Assembly (NCBI RefSeq): GCF_910596095.1
Contig: NC_056543.1
Coordinates: forward strand, 21,476,542-21,540,541
Length of the DNA: 64,000 bases
From: Thunnus maccoyii
Lineage: Eukaryota > Chordata > Actinopteri > Scombriformes > Scombridae
Reading direction: 5' to 3'
Both the position numbers and the translations under genes were made by a program. The notes beneath the pieces were generated by a model. It saw only the letters and a list, made by a program, of their open reading frames with translations. It was not told the DNA's origin and made no database searches. Positions 55,751 to 64,000 of this stretch are shown here, one piece after another. Each line of letters starts with the position of its first letter. Within the stretch, counting starts at the first letter, position 1.

Positions 55751-58700
55751 ATGCGACTCCCCAGTTCCATCTTTGTGTCGGTGTCTCTGTTCACGGCCGA
55801 GACCACGGCAGCTCTGTATCTCAGCTCCACGTACCGCTCCGCAGGAGACCAAATCTGGCAAGGGCTCACGCTCCTCTTCACGCTCGTGCCGTCCGTGCTC
55901 GTGCAGCTGACTCTCACCTTCATCCACCGGGACCTCAGCAGAGACAGACCGCTCATTCTACTGCTGCACATCCTGCAGCTCGGACCCATCGTCAGGTCAG
56001 TGTTGGCATGTTTATCACTGTGGTTGGCCCGTAAACAGCCTCAGATACCATTGTATCATTAATCTCCACCATGTCACGTGAGGAACGTTTATTACCGGCC
56101 ACAGGTGTCGCGTCCACAGGCGATAATTGTCGTTAAAAACACGTCCGGGCCTGTGTGTCCATAAGCTGCTTACGGATGGTTTGAATGCGCTGCGCACATG
56201 CTGTTGTTTTCCTTTTCTGTGGCCTTTTGTGTTCGCCTGGCTGCATTCACCCGGGTGGTGCAGTGAATGTAAGCCTGTGCCTTTTTACTTCGAAAATAAA
56301 AGGCTGATCAATACTCTCAGTACTCATCGATATGTTCCATAAACCCCCACAGTTGGCAGTCTGCTCAGCCTCTCTCAATGCAGTGTGACTTGGCGTTAGA
56401 TCTCCTCCTTCTCACAGTTTGACCATCTTCAGCTTCACAGAGCAGACAGAGTCTGATTTATTCATGACTGCTCCATCTGAAAGATCATTAAATCACCCTC
56501 CATGAAGAGGCGGACACACTGTGATGGTTCTACTGATGGAGGAACCTTGAAACATCTGCACAGAAATGCTTTAAACCATAATAGGCCTGGTCCTTCTCTG
56601 AGTAAGCCCTGGCCTGCTGGCCATCTGCCTCAGCTATAGGAGTCATGAGCCTAATCCTCCTTACTGTACATACTGGCACACACGACCAGCGTCCACCAGT
56701 ATAGAAGCAGCAGGAGTGTTACTGGAGTAATATCTATTTATCTCCTGAAATATAATATAACTGTAGAGCTGAAACAACTAGACAATCAGACTAAAGTAGA
56801 AAATTAATCTGCAACTATTATGATAGTGATTAATTATGTAATTTTTCAAGAAAATAGACTTTTCTATTTTATTTTGTCTTACATTTCAGTTGAGCTGCAA
56901 CGATTAGTCTGTGACTGTAAACTGAATATTTTTGGGTCGTTGGTTGGGACTAAACAAGACATTTGAGGTTGCACCTTCAGGAAACAGTGATCAATATTTT
57001 TCAACATATTCTGACATTTTATAGACCAAATGCCTAATAGTCTAATAATAATAAAAAAAATTGACATTAATCAATAATGAAAATAATTGTTAGTTGCAGC
57101 TCTACATTATAGTAAAAAAAGCTATTTGAAGACTCCACCTCGGAGGATATTATGATTCTCATGTTTTATAGACAAAAAAATAATGAATTAATCACGAAAG
57201 TGAAAACAGTTGTTAGTTGCAGCACTAACGGAAACAATTAATTAGAGCTGATATGATGAGTCAATTAACTGATCAGTAGATTGACAGAAAATGAATCAGC
57301 AACAATTTTAATAATCCATTAAAGTTGTTTTTGTTGTTGTTTTTTGTGTTTAAGTTTTTATTGATTTCATAGAAATGGTTGGCAGCAACTTGATCTATAC
57401 AACATGTCATATTACCACCAACTTAACCAGCAATAGAGACAGTTAGAGACTGTATATTTATGACCGCCAGCAACAATAATACTTTCGTTTTTTCTCTGGG
57501 AGACCGGTTGAAGAGATGTCTCTCACTGCGGATCTGACCCCGCCTGGCCCACTTCCCCCTCGAGTGTACATTTACATGATTACTGTTCTAGGCTTCTACA
57601 TCTTCCCACAGTGAAGAGCAGACCTAAGAATAACACATGTCACTGCAGCTCCTTATCTCTGACAACACAAGTAGAGGGGGGCGGGCGTCCGCTTCTACTG
57701 CTGACGGCACAGCTGCACTTCCTTCTCTCAGAGAGTCTCATTCGTTCAAAACAACACTTCTTTATCTTACATCTACTTGACTTGTCATTTAGTTTATAAC
57801 ACTGCTGGTTCCTGTTTTTGTTTCGGCGTCGTCTCTGCAACCTCGTTCCATTTCGTCACAATTGAGCATTTAGCACGAGCCATCATACTCTCTTACACTC
57901 TAAACAGAAGTGGAGTTTAATTTGTCTACATACATACAATATTATCTTTTTTCAGGAGCTTTAAACCAGTTCAACTCCTCCTCTATTAAAAAATGTGTTT
58001 TTCTTATTGAAGAAGGCTGTTTTCACATTAATCTGCTGAAGGAGGAAAGTTTCTCTGGTTTCTCCTTAAATATGCGACATGTACCTGTGAGCATGATGTG
58101 TGACATCACAACTTGTTAGGAAGACAATCGTTTCCAGTATGCAGCTTACACAAGATATGTCTGAACCGGATCTTGAAATGTGCAATAACATACTGTTTGG
58201 CTACTTGAAGGTCGCAGAAACAAGCTGTCAACACAACACTGATTGTGAAATTGCAAACTTGTTAACAAACACTTCCATATTTACACATTGAGCAGATATG
58301 GAGCAACGTCAGCATTCATTTGGGGTCATGTTCGTGCAATGTTTACTCTTCTTTTAGCTCTGTTTTTGGTCTCCATCAATTCCTTAGAAACATTTCTGTC
58401 TCTTTAGCTGCTTAATCACCGGCTAGTCGCTAACTGTGTCTGTTCCTTGTTTGGTGCTGAGCACGTAGCGTATAGTGAGTTTATCAGCTCAACACAGTTG
58501 CCTGCTGCTGCTGCAATGAGCTGAAAGACGCTGTAAAGCTCAGTAACACTTTGAACACTTTTCACATTCAAGTAGTCATTATTGTAGCTGCTTTTAAGTT
58601 AAGCTGCAATATTTTCTGGTTTCTTTAGTCTTTCATGATAGTGTTAGTCAGGACAAAACAAGAAAACAGTGATCAACATTTTTTACCAGTTTCTGACATT

Positions 58701-61700
58701 TTAGAGACCAAATGACTAATCAGTTAATGGAGAAAGTAATCAACAGATAAATCGATCATGAAAATAATCGTTAGTTTTAGCCCTAAAGTTAAGATTATCT
58801 TGTCAAAATCTGTCTGTTGTCTGCAAACTTGTTCTCCTAAACACATAGTGGATGTTTTCCACTTAAAACATGCTGAACTTAGCAGATCCTTGAATGAGAT
58901 TTTTTTGGTGTTTTGTATTAACATATTAAAAACAGCTCACAAACTGAAGTTTCACATGTGTTTTTTAACTAAATTGGTGATGTTTTCACTGTGCATGCTA
59001 CTCCAGTGAGGTTCAGGCTGGTAAATAGTTTGTTCCAGCACCCCTGTGGAATAAAAAAATCCCCCTGCCTTGCTATATTATTGGCACTGTGTATCAGTGC
59101 TGCTTTACCAGAACAGCATCGCCTCGACTTTTGGCCTTTTCCCCACAGTCAGCACTTTAGTGTTTTTAGTATCTTCCTGGCGGATGCCTGACTGGAACAT
59201 CTGTACTAACAGAGAGATGAATGCTGGTGTAAATGTACAAATAGATATTGATGCTGTTGGTAAAAAAGAAAAACAACCTCTGGATTGCTCACATCTGCTG
59301 CATTTCATTGTGATTGTTACATTGAGTGATCAATTGATTAGCCATCATAGCATTTTCAGCCGTGCTAGCAACGTAGCCCTATAGCTGGTGACATCGGTCT
59401 GAAGTTCACGCTGATTTCACATACGAACACAGTGACAAAGCCTCTAGCATAGCTGTAGACTCTTAGTCTTGTTTCTTTCAGTTTATCTGCACATTATCTA
59501 TCAGTCAGTCAGTCGATCCACCACTTTGGTCCAACCTGTAATATCTCAACAACTGTTGGATGGATTTTGTACAACCATTCATGGTCCTCCGAGGGTGAAT
59601 CCAACAGATTTTGGGGACACCTGACTTTTCCTGTTGTGCTACCATGAGGTTGACATCTGTGTTTATGAGTGAAATATCTCAACAACTGTTAGATGAATTG
59701 GCATGCACATTTTTAATTTGTCCAAAACTATAGTTTATGACCAAATATCTGCAAATATCAGCCTTAACTGTACTTTGTGTTTAGTGCTAATTAGCAAATG
59801 TCAACATGCAAACACACTATGCTAAGATGGTAAATATTATAAACATCAGCATCTTAGTCTTGTTTCTTTTAGTTGATCTGGTCTTATTGTGTGTTGGTGT
59901 TATGGTGTACTGGAATGTGAATTTGAGTTTCCTGTTAGTGTGGTGTGTGTGGAACCTAAGGACATGAAATTGAAAAAACATAAATCAATAATGAGAAGTT
60001 ATATGCAGCCCTTCATTGAGAGCCTCTAAAACAGTCTGTGGCTCTGAATGATTCCTGTTTCCTTGCTGTTGCTGTACTGTAGGTGTCTGGAGGCGTTCTG
60101 CATCTATGGCAGTGTGGGCCGTGTGGAGGAGCCTTATGTCAGCATCACCAGGAAGAAGCAGATGCCCCGCGGGGGTCAGTCTGAGGAGGTGGAGCGGCAG
60201 GTGGGGCAGGCGGAGGGCAAACTGTTTACACACCGAGCAGCCTTCGCCCGCACCTCTGTCATTCAGGCCTTCTTGGGTTCTGCCCCCCAGCTCACCCTGC
60301 AGCTTTACATCTGTGTCCTGCAACAAGGCGTATCCATCGGAAGAGGTGAAAGGGATGCGTGGAAGTGTGTGTGTGTGGACGCAGTTATGAGTTATGCAGT
60401 TATGAGCTCACAGCACTATCTGTCCAACTCTACTGTCTGTCACCAGTCCACAGCTCCACTATGATGTGGGCAGATTAGCTAAGTGCCATATTGGAAATAA
60501 GAGGATGTTGTTTTCATGAGTCAAAGAGGACTTACGTAACTGCCTCTCTGATGTTTAGGATGGAAAATGGTGATTCTGTGTGTGTGTGTTCGTGTGTGTG
60601 TGTGTGAGCCAGTATTTCTATTCCAGACAGAGATTTAGTAAAGGTTCACACAAAGTCAAACTAGGACATCTGGTCTTTGAATTAGGACAAAATAAAAAGA
60701 GAAAAAACATTTGTAAATCTTTCTTTTTCTGCTCCTGGAAGTCAGACATCTTTATTTCATGCTTACTGACTTAACGGTCTGTATGTGATGAATGTGGGCA
60801 CAGCTTCAGGACCTTAAGTGATCTCTTTCTCTCTCTCAGGCACACTGATGGTGATCTCACTTTTGTCCATTGTGTATGGAGCGCTGCGCTGCAACATCCT
60901 GGCCATCAAGATCAAATACGATGACTATGAAGTGGACGTCCGACCCACGGCTTATCTGTGCATTTTCCTGTGGCGAAGCTTTGAGATTGCCACCCGTGTG
61001 GTGGTCCTGGTTCTGTTCAGCTCTGTGCTGCAGCTCTGGGTCCTGCCTGTGGTTCTGCTCAACTTCCTTATTTTCTTCCTCTACCCCTGGATCCTCTTCT
61101 GGCAGAGCCACTCGCCGTTCCCTGAGAATATTGAAAAGACATTGACCAGGGTGGGAACCACCATCGTGCTTTGCCTGCTCACCTTCCTGTACGCTGGCAT
61201 CAACATGTTCTGCTGGTCAGCTGTGCAGGTGAAACTCAATGACCCAGACCTCATCAATAAGTCCCAGAACTGGTATCGCATGGCTGTGTACTACATGTTG
61301 CGTTTCATTGAGAACGCCTCGCTGCTTCTGCTGTGGTACATCTACAAGACCGACTTCTACAAGTTCATCTGTGCCCCGCTGCTGGTACTGCAGCTGCTGG
61401 TCGCCTACGCCATCGCCATCTTCTTCATGCTGGTCTTCTACCAGTTCTGTCATCCTTGTCGGAGGCTCTTCTCCTCCAGCATGACCCAGGGCCTTTGGAA
61501 TTGCTCCTCTCTCCTCTGTCTGATGTGCAACTCTACTTCGCCGCAGAACAGGCCGATAGGAAAGGCCATCCTGGAGCCGCCAAGCCCCAATCAGCGCAAG
61601 GAGCCAACCAGCGACGGAGCCCACGAAACAGCCAGTGACACCACTGACGACATGCCTAACGACACGACTTACGACATGCTCAACGACACAATCTATGACA

Positions 61701-61777
61701 TTCCTAATGAAACGGGCAATAATACAGAAGAGGGAATCAATGGTGACATTAGCCACAGTGTATCCTGCAATGCTTGA
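55751..61777 (+). CDS. xk: XK membrane transporter/scramblase-family protein
   Basis: Multi-pass membrane protein; human XK pairs with the Kell protease on red cells and with VPS13A, and belongs to the XKR lipid-scramblase family. Three exons: 55751-55995, 60083-60345 and 60840-61777, GT-AG, 481 aa (human 444). Near-identical blocks: [120 protein letters not shown] and [12 protein letters not shown]. The [10 protein letters not shown] motif holds a Cys that may correspond to the residue bridging Kell in humans (inference). Two introns in the same places as human XK. The extra length is a polar C-terminal tail with an in-frame 24-bp repeat. Confidence 0.97.
56765..57330. mobile_element. MITE family A, two or three adjacent copies
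   Basis: Pieces at 56765-56850, 56891-57105 and 57190-57330 share GAGCTGCAACGATTAG-like and GTTAGTTGCAGCTCTA termini and the GTGATCAATATTTTTCAACA core. They lie end to end, suggesting insertion of one copy into another. Confidence 0.6.
57990..58150 (+). repeat. Dispersed repeat family C
   Basis: GAAGGCTGTTTTCACATTAA, AAAGTTTCTCTGG, GTGTGACATCACAACTTGTT and CCAGTATGCAG, as in the copy at 47280-47500. Confidence 0.65.
58605..58790. mobile_element. MITE family A copy
   Basis: AAGCTGCAATATTTTCTGGT start, ACAGTGATCAACATTTTTTA core and AATAATCGTTAGTTTTAGCC end. Confidence 0.6.
59480..59850 (-). repeat. Dispersed repeat family B, reverse copy
   Basis: AATATCTCAACAACTGTTGG occurs (in variant form) twice, 59540 and 59672, followed by ATGACCAAATATCTGCAAAT and GTGCTAATTAGCAAATGTCA. 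It is the reverse of 30285-30605, with one extra internal repeat. Confidence 0.6.
60577..60606. repeat. GT microsatellite in xk intron 2
   Basis: About 14 GT units with one TTC interruption. Confidence 0.9.
61637..61708 (+). repeat. xk: In-frame 24-bp x 3 repeat in the xk C-terminal tail
   Basis: Three tandem 24-bp units coding [16 protein letters not shown] and DTIYDIPN, followed by the partial unit ET. Units differ by several substitutions, so the repeat is not recent. Confidence 0.95.
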
Positions 61778-62523
61778 AGCATTACATTTGTTTGACGTGC
61801 CATTCAGAGGATTGTACAGGACAACTCTGACAGTAATCGCACCACCGTAACCTTTTAAGTGCCACATTGATCCCTCTGTGAGTTGAGTTTACACTTTAAA
61901 TCCTTTCATCTTCATTTCATGTATCCATTGAATCTGTTTTCTAACACAGTTGGTTCCATACATGAAGCAAATGTGTCCTTAACGTTGGATCTGTACCGGC
62001 TGCATTGTGTTCACCTGTGTTAACCTGACGTCAGCAAGCAGTGTTCAGAAACATCCTAACCTGTCATTATGCAGCCTTTACTACGAATGAAAACCTGTTG
62101 TTGTTGTTGCCACCATTACTTTTATGTGTGGAGACTGTTTCCACTTATATGCTGCATTATTGATCACCAGGAGCCATGGCATTTGAATTGATTGTATTTA
62201 GTATCTCTCTTTGGCATGGAGGTGTGCATGTGTAGAGCCTCGGATGAGGTGTAAATGTTATTCTGAAGGGGGGGGTGGAGTCTGTTTTGTACAGGGTTCT
62301 TTCTTTAAAAAAAACAAAACCCCAGTTTTATGGCTGCAAGCAATCAGCTTTTTTACTCCTTGATAAAAGCTTTATAATAAATCTGCGCTGCTTCTGTGAT
62401 GTATTTGTGCTTGCAGTGAGATATGAATCTCTACACATTGTTAAAGAGCCTGTTCGATCACCAAACGTGTCACTGTAAAGCACGGACATCTCTCCGCATA
62501 ATGTTTTTGCACGTTTACAAAAA

Positions 62524-62529
62524 AATAAA
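62524..62529 (+). terminator. Candidate xk polyadenylation signal
   Basis: AATAAA 747 bp after the stop codon. A second candidate lies near 63037. Confidence 0.4.
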
Positions 62530-62777
62530 AAAGGATTTAAGTGTCTTTGGTTCAACCGTTGGACAGCAACAGCTGTTGTGATGTGAAATGCTTTGTATTC
62601 AGATGTATTTGCATTTTTCTAACTCATGCTTTGTTACGTCTGTCAGCCCTGCGTCTGTATGTTTAGTTAGAATATTTACACCGAGTGCACACAAACATGG
62701 ATAATATCTAACAGAAAAAGTGTCAATGCTTGGAATTGTGAGTTGTATTTTTGCTTAGTTTTAACCTTTAATGTATT

Positions 62778-62781
62778 TGTG

Positions 62782-62821
<40 letters not shown>
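62778..62821. repeat. GT microsatellite
   Basis: About 20 GT units with one TTTG interruption, downstream of xk. Confidence 0.95.
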
Positions 62822-63719
62822 AATGTCAGTGTTGTTTGTTTTTGCACTAACTCCTTTTTGCAATGTATCTGCGGAGTGAAGACGACCTCGGGAATCACAT
62901 TCATGCTCCTAATGTTTGTACAAATAAGACAAGCAAACTTTGAAACCAAAAGAAATGTGAAATATCTATTGTACACATCAAACATTCTCATACAAAGAAA
63001 GATGAAAGGCATTAAAAGATGAAATCCTACTTAAAATAAATTTATATTTATATGTGAAAACTGTCTGTATTGTCTTAATTCTAGCAGAGGAGCAGTTATC
63101 CTGTGCTGACCTCTAGTGGATGAATGCTCAAACTGCAAGCTAATGACATTTTTCTCCTCTTTCCATTTTGGTTTTGAAAAGATTGACGCTCACTCAGAAG
63201 CAAAAATAAACTGTTGAATACATTTATTGACTGAACTGTACACATTCTAACAAATTAATTCATTTAAACAACCTCCATAAATTAAACAGTTTAACACAAG
63301 AATTCAAGGACGTCTGCAGGTTAAGTCCAAAGAAAAAAGTTTATTGGTCGCTGGGACCATGATACAGTCCTGGCCTGGAAATTCACAATCATATCCTCAC
63401 AATTAGATATAAATGGGTAAAATATCAATGCAAACTAGTACAAACACTTTATACAAGTAGACTTGCTTATACATACTAAAAGACAACAATCACTTTTTCT
63501 AAAAAACCGACTCTCCTCTACAGCAACAGTTCAGTCTGTTTTATTTTGGAATGTACTGAAGGAGACAAATGATAAAAAACTACTTAACTTCTACATTATG
63601 GAAAATTTACAGCATCTGAAACAATTTGATGGATCACAATATTTAGTGTTTATCAATACTTTGTTGATTGAAGAACACACCCTTGATATGTCTAAAGTAT
63701 AATTTTTTAAAGTACTGCT

Positions 63720-63796
63720 TCAGGCTTCCATTCTGACCATGACCCAGTAACGCCCTTGCACAGCTGCAGCCCATCCTGACGTTATGTTGTTCAAGC
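63720..63796 (-). CDS. Possible terminal exon of an unidentified minus-strand gene
   Basis: On the minus strand a strong acceptor (GTCTCCCCACAG) precedes a frame of 24 codons, LNNITSGWAAAVQGRYWVMV and four more residues, then a stop. A minus-strand AATAAA lies about 490 bp further on. I do not recognise the peptide. It could be a chance frame. Confidence 0.2.
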
Positions 63797-64000
63797 CTGT
63801 GGGGAGACATAAGCTACTCGTACATTAACTTCTACCAAAGGTTTTCATCTGAGGATGTTCACGGCTTGTTGGTCACGGTGCCATTTCAAGCACAGCTTGG
63901 GACATGACGATACTAGAGGAGAGAGAGAGGGAGAAAGAGCAGGGTGCGGCTCTGTGCTGCTGTTACAGTGTCACGGCAACAGCAAAGACACTGACCACAC

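Larger units (their letters stand above)
55996..60082. other. xk intron 1
   Basis: 4.1 kb of mostly repeat-derived sequence: MITE family A (56765-57330, 58605-58790), family C (57990-58150) and family B (59480-59850). No exon recognised. Confidence 0.65.
61778..64000. other. xk 3'UTR and right-edge region
   Basis: 2.2 kb. The xk 3'UTR probably ends by about 62.5 or 63.06 kb. A reversed polyadenylation signal (63223-63228) and a possible short terminal exon near 63.75 kb hint at a convergent minus-strand gene entering from the right. Confidence 0.5.

Noticed and set aside
55442-55989. Overlapping minus-strand frames of over 160 codons
   Set aside because: Lie over the CpG-rich xk promoter and exon 1; composition artefact with no splice or domain support.
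61217-61867. 216-codon minus-strand frame over the last xk exon
   Set aside because: Antisense shadow of a strongly conserved coding exon; no domain, and xk explains the sequence.

Overview
This is vertebrate, almost certainly teleost fish, nuclear DNA. Coding exons are small and separated by GT-AG introns. The proteins match vertebrate families exon by exon. The spacers carry classic fish repeats: a tRNA-like SINE, L2-type LINE tails, palindromic MITE families and long CA, TA, CT and CAA microsatellites. No prokaryotic features, CRISPR arrays or RNA genes were found.

Seven host genes can be supported. (1) 1-10178, minus strand: app (amyloid precursor protein), exons 1 to about 14, including a Kunitz inhibitor exon; the A-beta, transmembrane and cytoplasmic exons lie beyond the left edge. 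(2) 11472-15086, plus: a small single V-set immunoglobulin surface protein of 164 aa, B7/butyrophilin-like. (3) About 17.1-24.1 kb, plus: piga, the catalytic subunit of the first enzyme of GPI-anchor synthesis. (4) 25486-28128, plus: an ankyrin-SOCS gene, best match asb9. (5) 31594-39044, minus: a bombesin-family GPCR, best match grpr, with a 3-kb degraded LINE in intron 1. (6) 46474-52189, plus: lancl3, with a GC-AG last intron. (7) 55751-61777, plus: xk. A doubtful terminal exon of an unidentified minus-strand gene lies near 63.7 kb.

The layout has evolutionary meaning. In humans PIGA, ASB9 and GRPR lie on Xp22, LANCL3 and XK are neighbours on Xp21, and APP is on chromosome 21. Here all lie within 64 kb, which fits an old linkage group later split in the mammalian line. 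The genes are not an operon and show no shared pathway. One link is suggestive only: the V-set protein ends like a GPI-anchored precursor and sits beside piga.

The spacers and large introns are mostly transposon remains. They include an L2-clade LINE and several MITE copies in piga intron 1, an R2-group LINE in grpr intron 1, nested elements between app and the V-set gene, a degraded Ty3/gypsy-like fossil at 39.7-41.0 kb, and many short repeats in the xk and lancl3 introns. I found no undescribed biological system. The most interesting items are a histidine at the P1 site of the app Kunitz domain, a piga splice acceptor that looks MITE-derived, the lancl3 GC-AG intron, an in-frame tandem repeat in the XK tail, and the V-set gene.
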